5,701 nt of DNA. It comes from Planctomycetaceae bacterium (GTDB taxonomy: Bacteria; Planctomycetota; MHYJ01; SBBU01). The notes beneath the pieces were generated by a model. The model ran no database searches and was not told the DNA's origin. It was given only the letters and a program-made list of their open reading frames with translations. The position numbers were made by a program, and so were the translations under genes. The stretch is from NCBI GenBank assembly GCA_005239585.1, contig SBBU01000114.1, forward strand, positions 1-5,701. Reading direction: 5' to 3'. Within the stretch, counting starts at the first letter, position 1; every line of letters starts with the position of its first letter. Positions 1 through 5,699 of this stretch are shown here, piece by piece.

Positions 1-337
1 CTGATACCGCATTATCGCCATTAAAGTCATACTTGAATGGCCTGGTTACATTTATAGTTCGTGTCAATGTGTTATTGGTCTCGTTGGTTTCAGGTATGAC
101 GTTTCCAGAATCTACTGTAATTGTAATAGTATATGAACCATCTGCTAACGTGGAGGGAATGGTCATTTGTACTGCATTGAATTCTGTGGTCTTGGCTGCA
201 AGACTAGTGACAGTACGTGTTCCAAGCTGTGTGCTGGGTAGTGTAGCGCTGGAGATGCTGTAGGTAATCGTGGAGGAACCCGCTGTAAAGCTCTGAACGT
301 TAGAGATTGCCTCTAAAAGTACCAGTGTTGTACCTTG
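1..337 (-). pseudogene. In-frame continuation of the protease gene beyond an internal TAA: rest of CARDB domain 4 and start of a dockerin-like module
   Basis: Reading on from the TAA at 338-340 in the same frame gives 112 codons with no stop, running off the left edge. The translation starts QGTTLVLLEAISN, contains LGTRTVTSLAAKTTEF and ADGSYTITITVDSGNVIPE, and ends the domain with TNETNNTLTRTINV, the usual C-terminal signature of a CARDB domain (compare IESNNTKSLEIRIV in CARDB 2 of the same protein). The first strand of this domain (SSDLVISDMWIPG) lies before the stop, so one domain is split by the stop codon. After it comes FKYDFNGDNAV (codons at about 5-37), which looks like the first calcium-binding loop of a type I dockerin (D-x-N-x-D). 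There is no Shine-Dalgarno or good start just after the stop, so separate translation is unlikely. The stop could be a nonsense mutation, a sequencing error or, less likely, readthrough. Confidence 0.8.
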
Positions 338-3300
338 TTATATCTGTCCCGGAATCCACATATCGCTAATAACGAGATCACTAGAGCCGGGAGCTGAAAT
401 GGTCACAGCAAGTGCTAAAGACCACGAGGAGAAAGCGCCTAGTGAATCTATTGCCTTTGTTTTTACTGAATAAGTACCAGCTGTGCTCCAGCTATGTGAT
501 GCAGAGGCTGTAGCACCTGATGTGAAGAATGATGTTGTGGTGGTTGTTCCATCACCCCAGTCAAATATATATTGGATTGGATTTCCTTCCGGGTCAGTTG
601 TGGAGGCAGAGAAAGAGTATGAATTACTTGTGAGACCGGTTGTTGGACCAGACAGGTTAGTTGGTGTAGCTGGCGGCAGAGAGAACATAGTAGGTCTAAA
701 GTCAGCAACAAATTTGGCAACATTGTTTAATGAACGACTATTATCTGCAGGGTTGTATTTATCAAAGTCATAATCGACTCCGGTTGAGGCCCCATCATAA
801 GGTACAAATGGATTTGAATAGTGGGGGGCTTTGTTGGTATATGTCATGATCGTCCCCCAAGCTATCGGTGAATTTCCTTTAAATACAAGTCCAAATGAAT
901 ATGGGTATGCACCTTCCATGTTGCTCTTTCTGTTTGATATGTCGTGCATACATCCCATGTTGTGTCCCATCTCATGTGCCATATGATCCCATTGGAAATA
1001 TGGCTCGATTATGCTAAAGGCATTGCCGGCAAAGCTGGCAGGACTAGACATGTATTGACTCATCAAGAGGTAACCGATACCCCCTCCTGCTTCACTGCAG
1101 AACTGTACTAGGTCAGCGCCATACTGATCACGTAGCGTATGAACTTCGTCCATATATCCATCGGTTTTATTTTGAAGACGTGTAAGATCAAGCCAGGCAT
1201 CACCAGAGCTCTGATAATTGACCTCGCCTCGATAAACCAATCTAAAGCGAATATTCACCAGGCTATTAACAAAGGCTGTGGTTGTTTTTTCGATTCCCAA
1301 ATCGATCTTTGCATGCATAGCTGCAGTTCCCCCAACAGTATCACGTGCTGCAGGGGTATAAACAAACATGACATCAATAGTTACAGGGTCACCCACAAGA
1401 AGTGGGGTAGCAGTAACATTATTTATTACATTGGAGTCTGTAGGGGACCAACTTATTGTGTCTATCACTGAAACAATGTAATAACTCCCGGGCGTTATGC
1501 TGGAACTAATCGTTACAGTTGTGCTCCCATTATTCAAGGCACCAACCGCTAAACTGCTGACATTTCGTATTGCCAAAAAAGTATCCTTTGACATCTCAAA
1601 AAGTGGATCCGAAGAGAGATAGTATCTTACATTGAATGCCCCTGCAGAAGCAGATCCCTCATTGATAATGGTATCGGTAATTGTTACTTGATTGCCCGGA
1701 TTGACTCGGTTCGGAGAGGCAGAAAGAGATTTAAAATTCAGATCGGCCCTGTTTACAATTCTTATTTCTAGGCTCTTTGTGTTGTTACTTTCTATAGCTT
1801 CATCTACTGTGTTGTTGCTATCCGCCCAGGCAATAAGATAGTAATCTCCAAGTTGTGTCCCCGACGGAATTCTGAATGAACTAGTTCCGGGCACATCCAC
1901 ATCAGTGTCTGAGGCTTGCGTTGCGGTTATTTCTCTGTCGCCCAGTACTACATCGGTGCTGTCAATGTTAGAATCTGTAGAAAGGTAGTATGTGACTTTG
2001 AACCTTGTGCTACTGCCTTTCATCCCTGTATTTTTTATTGTATCACTGATATAGATTAAACTTCCGGGCGCTACTACCCTCGAAGCTTCCAAGCGGGATA
2101 TTGAAAGTTCAGGTTTGCTTTCAGAGCCTGCTACATTATTTTGCTCATTCCATTCCGCTACCAAATCGGTATGATCTATTTTTCCGATTATCCAGTATGG
2201 TGTTACGTTCGATACCTGAAAGCTAGACGTATTTTGTGCGCTGGCAGTAGGCCCAAGACTTGGGACGCTTTGTGTCCCAAGAAGTGTATCTTGACCATCC
2301 AATGTGGAATCGGAGGAGAGATAGAATCCTACTTGACACGAGCCTGCGCTATTGCTAGTTGACAGGTTCTTTATTGTATAAGAAACAGTGACTGTACCAT
2401 TAGGATTTTTTGCGCCAAAAAAGGAGAATGCAAGATCCGGTTTATTTGATGTATACAGGCAACGGTTCAAGACCTCCAAACCCATTGCGGTATTGTATAT
2501 CAGAGTATGATCTGAATCCCATATTCTCGGACCACACATCCATCGGCCATTTGGTTTCTGACTTTGTACGAATGTCTCTTCGAGTATAGGAAGATACTGC
2601 TTTTGCTTGATTTCCCCCAAAACCTGCAAGGACTTGGCAACGTGAAAATACCCAAACATATATCCTGTAGTGGAAAGGGCGGCATAATCAGTTTGATGAG
2701 TGCTCTGTAAAAGTCGAATCTGTTCCAGAACCTTTCTGTCAGTAAAGAATTGATCAACTGCTGTTTCTAACTGAGTTAACCTATTTGCCCCTGCATTTAC
2801 AAGCGCCAGCTCTCCTGCAACACGTCGACTGATTGCACCCCCAAGGTAAATGTACCCTCCATTTGCCTGATTTGTCATCCATGTAATAGAATTATTAATC
2901 ATAGTCTGGTCTACCGTATATCCAGAGCTTTTTGCTGTTGCTAGTGCCTGCATTACCTCGGCAACCATGAAATTGGCCTTTGGCGTGTCAGTGAAGTATT
3001 TTGCCCAGCTTCCGTCTGTACTCTGGGTATCCTTTAATGCCAAGATCAGCTGGTTAATGAGTGAATTTATAGCAGATTGATCAGTGGTGTTTTGGAATGC
3101 AGATAAATTTTTCGCTAATATCAATAGTGTAATAGTATTGGAGCAATCTGAGCAACAATGCGCAACGATAGCTCCTGGTGGTGGTGTAGTGCCATTTTTA
3201 GTGGCAAAGTAACCGCTCTTGCGCTGTTCAAGTGTCGCTGCCCATTCGGTCATGATTTTTCTAATCGCTTTCTCAATGGCAGTTTGGACATCTGCTCTAT

Positions 3301-3571
3301 CCTGAAACGGTGACCCTAAAAGCGCTTGAGCTGGTAGCGCAGTATAGGAGAGGGTATTCATGTCAGCCCAGTTGCCGTCTGGCTGTTGCTTTTCGAGCAG
3401 GTAATTGACAGCCTTTTCTATAGACTTTTCCACCGGAGTGGTTGGTTGTATTGCAACAGGTGAAACGGCTGGTAATGCTGATTTTGTCCCAGATACATGG
3501 ATCGTGGGAATGCTCATTGAGATCAATAAGGATGATAGCGTGATCGTTCCAAGCCTTAACCCCTTTGCCAT
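338..3571 (-). CDS. Secreted multidomain M72-like zinc metalloprotease with alpha/alpha-toroid, CARDB and PKD domains
   Basis: This gene encodes a 1077-residue exported protein. Seen in the translation: a signal peptide (about residues 1-28, basic MAKGLRLG then a hydrophobic stretch); an alpha/alpha-toroid domain of the prenyltransferase/squalene-cyclase fold (about 45-372) with repeat motifs QPDGNW (63-68), QSTDGSW (183-189) and QKPNGRW (338-344); three CARDB domains (about 378-480, 486-606, 608-726); a metzincin protease domain (about 728-960); a PKD domain (about 965-1058, FDWGDG at 1003-1008); and the start of a fourth CARDB. The zinc motif HEMGHNMGCMHD (866-877) gives the three His ligands and catalytic Glu867, with the Met-turn at Met909 (TIMTY). 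The segment VMFVYTPAARDTVGG and the DGYMDEVHTLRDQYGADLV segment resemble peptidyl-Asp metallopeptidases (family M72). The ATG is supported by the signal peptide and a GAGGTGA Shine-Dalgarno. The stop lies inside a domain, and the frame stays open beyond it, so the natural protein is probably longer. Substrate is unknown. Confidence 0.9.
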   Translation of the reverse strand: MAKGLRLGTITLSSLLISMSIPTIHVSGTKSALPAVSPVAIQPTTPVEKSIEKAVNYLLEKQQPDGNWADMNTLSYTALPAQALLGSPFQDRADVQTAIEKAIRKIMTEWAATLEQRKSGYFATKNGTTPPPGAIVAHCCSDCSNTITLLILAKNLSAFQNTTDQSAINSLINQLILALKDTQSTDGSWAKYFTDTPKANFMVAEVMQALATAKSSGYTVDQTMINNSITWMTNQANGGYIYLGGAISRRVAGELALVNAGANRLTQLETAVDQFFTDRKVLEQIRLLQSTHQTDYAALSTTGYMFGYFHVAKSLQVLGEIKQKQYLPILEETFVQSQKPNGRWMCGPRIWDSDHTLIYNTAMGLEVLNRCLYTSNKPDLAFSFFGAKNPNGTVTVSYTIKNLSTSNSAGSCQVGFYLSSDSTLDGQDTLLGTQSVPSLGPTASAQNTSSFQVSNVTPYWIIGKIDHTDLVAEWNEQNNVAGSESKPELSISRLEASRVVAPGSLIYISDTIKNTGMKGSSTRFKVTYYLSTDSNIDSTDVVLGDREITATQASDTDVDVPGTSSFRIPSGTQLGDYYLIAWADSNNTVDEAIESNNTKSLEIRIVNRADLNFKSLSASPNRVNPGNQVTITDTIINEGSASAGAFNVRYYLSSDPLFEMSKDTFLAIRNVSSLAVGALNNGSTTVTISSSITPGSYYIVSVIDTISWSPTDSNVINNVTATPLLVGDPVTIDVMFVYTPAARDTVGGTAAMHAKIDLGIEKTTTAFVNSLVNIRFRLVYRGEVNYQSSGDAWLDLTRLQNKTDGYMDEVHTLRDQYGADLVQFCSEAGGGIGYLLMSQYMSSPASFAGNAFSIIEPYFQWDHMAHEMGHNMGCMHDISNRKSNMEGAYPYSFGLVFKGNSPIAWGTIMTYTNKAPHYSNPFVPYDGASTGVDYDFDKYNPADNSRSLNNVAKFVADFRPTMFSLPPATPTNLSGPTTGLTSNSYSFSASTTDPEGNPIQYIFDWGDGTTTTTSFFTSGATASASHSWSTAGTYSVKTKAIDSLGAFSSWSLALAVTISAPGSSDLVISDMWIPGQI
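692..1390 (-). other. M72-like metzincin catalytic domain of the protease gene
   Basis: This is the coding segment for residues 728-960. The HExxHxxGxxHD zinc site is encoded at 941-976 and the Met-turn TIMTY about 32 residues downstream. All expected catalytic residues are present (His866, Glu867, His870, His876, Met909), so the domain should be active. Cys828 and Cys874 could form a disulfide near the active site; that pairing is inference. Confidence 0.85.
1394..2440 (-). repeat. Three tandem CARDB domains within the protease gene
   Basis: Residues 378-726 of the protease consist of three consecutive Ig-like CARDB domains of about 105-120 residues. Each opens with a DLxF or ELSI-type strand (KPDLAFSFFG, KPELSISRLE, RADLNFKSLS), has a central YLSSD/YLSTD strand (GFYLSSDSTLDGQDTLLG, TYYLSTDSNIDSTDVVLG, RYYLSSDPLF) and closes with an E/D-x-NN motif (WNEQNN, IESNN, DSNVINN). 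CARDB domains are generally adhesion or spacer modules in bacterial surface and secreted proteins; here they link the toroid to the protease domain. They have diverged from one another, so they are old duplications rather than recent DNA repeats. Confidence 0.85.
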
Positions 3572-3574
3572 TGG

Positions 3575-3581
3575 TCACCTC
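3575..3581 (-). promoter_or_regulatory. Ribosome binding site of the protease gene
   Basis: The minus strand reads GAGGTGA three bases before the ATG at 3571, with the GAGG core about seven bases upstream. It fixes the start codon, which also gives an immediate signal peptide. No convincing -35/-10 pair was found upstream. Confidence 0.75.
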
Positions 3582-3647
3582 GCAATAAAAATATTCCTAT
3601 GATCTTCATCTCAAACATGACTATGTAATTTAGTCTTGTTTTCTTGT

Positions 3648-3675
3648 GAAAATTCTTCGCGAATTTGAAATTTTC
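3648..3675. repeat. Inverted repeat in the leader upstream of the protease gene
   Basis: GAAAATT (3648-3654) and AATTTTC (3669-3675) are inverted copies; inside them AAATTC (3650-3655) pairs with GAATTT (3661-3666) around a five-base loop, and TTCGCGAA (3656-3663) is itself a palindrome. It lies 77-104 bases upstream of the protease start, where an operator could sit. AT-rich sequence makes such pairings fairly likely by chance. Confidence 0.35.
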
Positions 3676-3715
3676 CGCCTTGTTTGGCTAGGGTTAAGAT
3701 TCCTGTTTATTCGCC

Positions 3716-3763
3716 TTCGCCACCTGCCTGCCGAAGCGGTAGCGCAGGCAGGGCTTCGGCGAA
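3716..3763. repeat. GC-rich palindrome (REP-like or small dispersed repeat)
   Basis: CCTGCCTGC (3723-3731) pairs perfectly with GCAGGCAGG (3744-3752) around a 12-base loop, and TTCGCC (3716-3721) pairs with GGCGAA (3758-3763) outside it. An alternative pairing joins CCGAAGC (3731-3737) with GCTTCGG (3753-3759). Preceding it, TTCGCC occurs twice in tandem (3710-3721). This composition and layout resemble dispersed palindromic repeats in candidate-phylum and planctomycete genomes. It could also help stop transcription from the anti-sigma gene. Copy number elsewhere cannot be seen from one window. Confidence 0.7.
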
Positions 3764-3815
3764 TGAAGCGTTGTTGTTCCCGGATACCGCAAAGCAAGCT
3801 ACGCGGAGCTTCATT
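3762..3815. repeat. Second inverted repeat adjoining the GC-rich palindrome
   Basis: AATGAAGC (3762-3769) and GCTTCATT (3808-3815) are perfect 8-base inverted copies separated by 38 bases. The left arm shares its first two bases with the end of the GC-rich palindrome. The enclosed segment has another GC-rich patch (CTACGCGGAGC). The two repeats together may be one composite element of about 100 bp (3716-3815). Confidence 0.5.
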
Positions 3816-3858
3816 GAGGCTTGTCAGGTCATATTAACACGTTTCCGTTCAGGTACGG

Positions 3859-3881
3859 GAGTTGAAAGTTGGGACCAACTC
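3859..3881 (-). terminator. Possible weak terminator hairpin after the anti-sigma gene
   Basis: Directly after the TAA (3882-3884), on the minus strand, AGTTG and CAACT form a stem around a four-base loop (3867-3880). An alternative stem joins GAGTTG (3876-3881) with CAACTC (3859-3864). No T-run follows on the minus strand, so a classic intrinsic terminator is doubtful; position is the main support. Confidence 0.3.
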
Positions 3882-5414
3882 TTATTTGTTCTCTTTTAGG
3901 GCCTTTCGTTGCTTGAGCGTCTTAAAGAGATTGTTCAGTTTGAGGCGTGTGTTCTCTGTTTTCTCCTCCTTGAGGGCTTTTTCTACGGCAGAAAGCATGT
4001 CGTCTAAACGTTGACCATCTAATCTTGTTACCATCTGTGTTATTGCATCTACAGCCGCAGTGCGAGGGTTTTCTTCCTTATCATTGAGGGCTGTAATCAG
4101 TGATCTCAATACCTCTTCAGAAAGTTTATCATCTATGCGTTTTAATATCTGAGTTGATGAGAGTGTTTTTGCGGCATTTCCACGTAGATTAGGATTTTTG
4201 CCTATTAAAATGTCCAATAATGTCGTTACTAGTTTCTCAAAGAGCGTGTCGTCGAGACGTTCTGCTACTCGACCTAGTCCGTTAGCAAACGTGTAACGAG
4301 CATTCGGATGTTCATCTTCAAGACCTTTTTTAAACGTTACAATTACGGTTTGAATGAGCTCATCGCTCAGTCGGGCGATATTCTCTCCCAATGCAGAGGC
4401 ACTAAGATTGCGTTGCCACCAATCTTTATCTCCAGTTTTTAGCAGAAGCACCTTTATTAAACCTTCTAACATTTCACGTTCTAGACTAGGCATTATTAGC
4501 GTTATAGCACGATAGGCAGAGCGATGAATGTCAGGTTTTTCATCATGCACTGCCTCAATATAGAGCCATACTTCTTCAACTGAAACTTGACTCTGGTTAA
4601 TACCTTTAAGCCATGAGACCACTGTTTCATCTTGTAGTATTAAGATGGCAAGGGCTTTTTTCTCTTGTGCATTTAAAAGCATGTGGTTTTCCTTCATTTT
4701 GTGCCCTATGCAAGATGCCCATTCGACTTTTTTCATTTCTTCTAGGGACTCTAATAGTTCTGGTTCGCGTTTGTATAGCTCACTGAATAATTTATCCTGT
4801 TTAATCAGCCCTATTGAATTTATTACTGTTCCCGTTTTAGAAACAGAAACGATATCTCCAACACCTGCCTTTGTTTGTTTTGCAGGATCAAGAGGGTTTG
4901 CGATCGCTAAAACACCGGCTCTAACTTTAATTACAGTCTTTGCATCCTGATCTTTTCTTACCTCGATATCGACTGTTCCATCAGGGTCAGTCTCTAAGAT
5001 TTTGACAATGCCTTCATCAGTCTGGATGACGAGTTCTTGAGGTTTGTCAAAGTTTTTGAGTTTCAGATTCAGCTTTCCTTTTTCAAGCTTAAAGTTGTAC
5101 TCGCCTGAGAGGTGTACAACAGAACCGGGCGAAGCCTTGATATATCCTGTATTATTAGTGAAGGTGTGTTCAAATTGTTTTTCAGTGCGGACAAACACAA
5201 AGTAAATGCCGAATGCGGCAATGAGAATAGCAGCTACTGTAGCGTAGCGTACCAAGTGAAGACGTCTGGTTCTTACTAACAGCTTTTGTCTCATGCGCAG
5301 GTCTTCTAATAGTTGTCTTTCAAATGCTGGATCCATTTTCTTTTGTGGAAAATTCTCCCGATGATACTGTAAAGTCCTTTTAATCTTATCTTCAAGGGGA
5401 TCGTGCTTGTCCAT
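3882..5414 (-). CDS. Membrane-anchored FecR-like anti-sigma factor with C-terminal HEAT-like repeats
   Basis: The 510-residue product has a charged, helical cytoplasmic part (about 1-56) without the Cys/His zinc signature of ZAS-type anti-sigmas, followed by one transmembrane helix (about 57-75, YATVAAILIAAFGIYFVFV). A beta-rich FecR-like segment follows (about 80-200: ASPGSVVHL, LEKGKLNLKL, VIKVRAGVLAI, KAGVGDIVSVSKTG). Residues about 278-501 form helical repeats of 38-40 residues, best read as HEAT-like, and the tail is very basic. The gene directly follows the sigma fragment, with the sigma TAA abutting this ATG and a strong Shine-Dalgarno inside the sigma gene, which is typical of a sigma/anti-sigma pair. 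Inferred role: hold the sigma factor at the membrane and release it on an envelope signal, with the repeats as a protein-binding platform. The FecR domain call is from pattern, not from a search, and the repeats could have an independent role. Confidence 0.75.
   Translation of the reverse strand: MDKHDPLEDKIKRTLQYHRENFPQKKMDPAFERQLLEDLRMRQKLLVRTRRLHLVRYATVAAILIAAFGIYFVFVRTEKQFEHTFTNNTGYIKASPGSVVHLSGEYNFKLEKGKLNLKLKNFDKPQELVIQTDEGIVKILETDPDGTVDIEVRKDQDAKTVIKVRAGVLAIANPLDPAKQTKAGVGDIVSVSKTGTVINSIGLIKQDKLFSELYKREPELLESLEEMKKVEWASCIGHKMKENHMLLNAQEKKALAILILQDETVVSWLKGINQSQVSVEEVWLYIEAVHDEKPDIHRSAYRAITLIMPSLEREMLEGLIKVLLLKTGDKDWWQRNLSASALGENIARLSDELIQTVIVTFKKGLEDEHPNARYTFANGLGRVAERLDDTLFEKLVTTLLDILIGKNPNLRGNAAKTLSSTQILKRIDDKLSEEVLRSLITALNDKEENPRTAAVDAITQMVTRLDGQRLDDMLSAVEKALKEEKTENTRLKLNNLFKTLKQRKALKENK
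3912..4583 (-). repeat. HEAT-like helical repeats in the anti-sigma gene
   Basis: In the protein, a recurring motif R-[LI]-[SD]-[DG] opens units at residues 348 (RLSDELIQ), 386 (RLDDTLFEK), 426 (RIDDKLSEE) and 464 (RLDGQRLDD), giving spacings of 38, 40 and 38. Each unit continues with a hydrophobic helix, a linker such as EDEHPNAR, GKNPNLRGN or DKEENPRTA, and a second helix rich in Ala. One or two more divergent units precede (about 278-347, including SLEREMLEGLIKVLLL and WWQRNLSASALG). The N-P-x-x-R turn is typical of HEAT repeats. Confidence 0.75.
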
Positions 5415-5597
5415 TTACACACTCTCCTTTTCCCTGTACTGTTCGTAGAGCACTCTGAACATCTCTCGAGCTCTGGTTAAGAGTGATCCCACTGCTTTTT
5501 CACTTAAATTCATTAATCGAGAGATTTCTCGCATTGAAAGATCATCCAGGTATTTTGCATGGAGAATTTCTTCATACCTTTGCGGTAATTCAGACAT
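5415..5597 (-). CDS. ECF-type sigma factor, C-terminal region 4 (gene interrupted upstream)
   Basis: The 60-residue product is a recognisable sigma-70 region 4 of the ECF type: SELPQRYEEILHAKYLDDLS followed by the helix-turn-helix MREISRLMNLSEKAVGSLLT and the RAREMFRVLY end helix, which would bind the -35 element. A full ECF sigma is about 170-200 residues, so regions 1.2-2.4, which bind core RNA polymerase and the -10 element, are missing here. The ATG at 5597 has no Shine-Dalgarno and sits where homologous sigma factors have an internal Met or Leu before S-x-L-P, so it is probably not the true start. The same frame is open further upstream to the window edge except for one TGA (5613-5615). 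The gene is therefore either broken, misread at one base, or (less likely) expressed as a lone region 4 protein. It abuts the anti-sigma gene. Confidence 0.7.
   Translation of the reverse strand: MSELPQRYEEILHAKYLDDLSMREISRLMNLSEKAVGSLLTRAREMFRVLYEQYREKESV
5422..5429 (-). promoter_or_regulatory. Ribosome binding site of the anti-sigma gene
   Basis: The minus strand reads AAGGAGAG seven bases before the ATG at 5414, an ideal distance. The site lies within the last codons of the sigma gene, so terminating ribosomes can restart on the anti-sigma start, keeping the two proteins in proportion. Confidence 0.85.
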
Positions 5598-5607
5598 AAT
5601 TAAACTG

Positions 5608-5643
5608 TGCTGTCAATCATTTTTGGAACAACTTTTGACAGCA
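5608..5643. repeat. Perfect 9-bp inverted repeat at the break in the sigma gene
   Basis: TGCTGTCAA (5608-5616) and TTGACAGCA (5635-5643) are exact inverted copies with an 18-base spacer. The right-hand end in transcription order includes the in-frame TGA (5613-5615). Both arms contain TTGACA when read outward, but no matching -10 element sits at the proper distance on either strand. It may be an operator, an RNA hairpin, or a scar. Confidence 0.6.
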
Positions 5644-5699
5644 GAAAAGTTTAGATTTTCGGACGTCTCTGAGGCCGCCCGATTACCTCTCTGTTTCTC
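5616..5699 (-). pseudogene. Probable upstream part of the sigma factor gene, separated by an in-frame TGA
   Basis: In the frame of the region 4 fragment, 28 codons upstream of the TGA at 5613-5615 are open to the window edge and read as a hydrophilic Ser/Asn-rich segment (EKQRGNRAASETSENL...SAVKSCSKND). That suits the poorly conserved linker between sigma regions 2 and 4, which usually starts with basic residues, but linkers are too variable to prove homology. An alternative is a frameshift: another frame reads VVPKMIDSTV just before the region 4 start, also sigma-like, but it has its own TAA further upstream. The rest of the gene lies beyond the right edge. Confidence 0.45.

Larger units (their letters stand above)
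3572..3881. other. Intergenic region between the anti-sigma and protease genes, rich in palindromes
   Basis: This 310-bp gap holds no gene I can support. From the anti-sigma side it contains a hairpin just after the stop (3859-3881), two nested inverted repeats (3716-3815) and an AT-rich leader (3572-3710) with a smaller inverted repeat (3648-3675). The palindromic middle is visibly more GC-rich than its flanks. The promoter of the protease gene should lie in the AT-rich part, since the gap is too long for tight operon coupling, but no consensus promoter stands out. Short plus-strand open frames here run through the palindromes and look like chance. Confidence 0.7.

Noticed and set aside
33..263. 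Plus-strand open frame of 76 codons
   Set aside because: It lies opposite the continuous minus-strand CARDB/dockerin-like coding sequence, which has clear domain content; the plus-strand translation shows no recognisable motif.
2435..3440. Thioester domain of alpha-2-macroglobulin type for the toroid region
   Set aside because: The fold class is similar, but the CGEQ thioester motif is absent; the only nearby match is MCGP at residues 345-348.
3582..3650. Promoter for the protease gene (TTCACA or TTGAGA with AT-rich -10 candidates)
   Set aside because: The best pairs match only about half of the -10 consensus or have poor spacing, and AT-rich sequence gives such matches easily; an ECF-type promoter cannot be judged without the sigma's target motif.
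3646..3899. Plus-strand open frames across the intergenic palindromes
   Set aside because: Their translations are products of the GC-rich palindrome (Pro/Ala/Gly/Ser-rich stretch), they lack a ribosome binding site and run into the end of the anti-sigma gene on the other strand.
5613..5615. TGA read as a sense codon (variant code) in the sigma gene
   Set aside because: The two long genes have no in-frame TGA and use TGG for tryptophan throughout, and the other interruption is TAA, so a variant code does not fit.
5611..5640. TTGACA hexamers in the inverted repeat as divergent -35 boxes
   Set aside because: No TATAAT-like hexamer lies 16-18 bases downstream on either strand.
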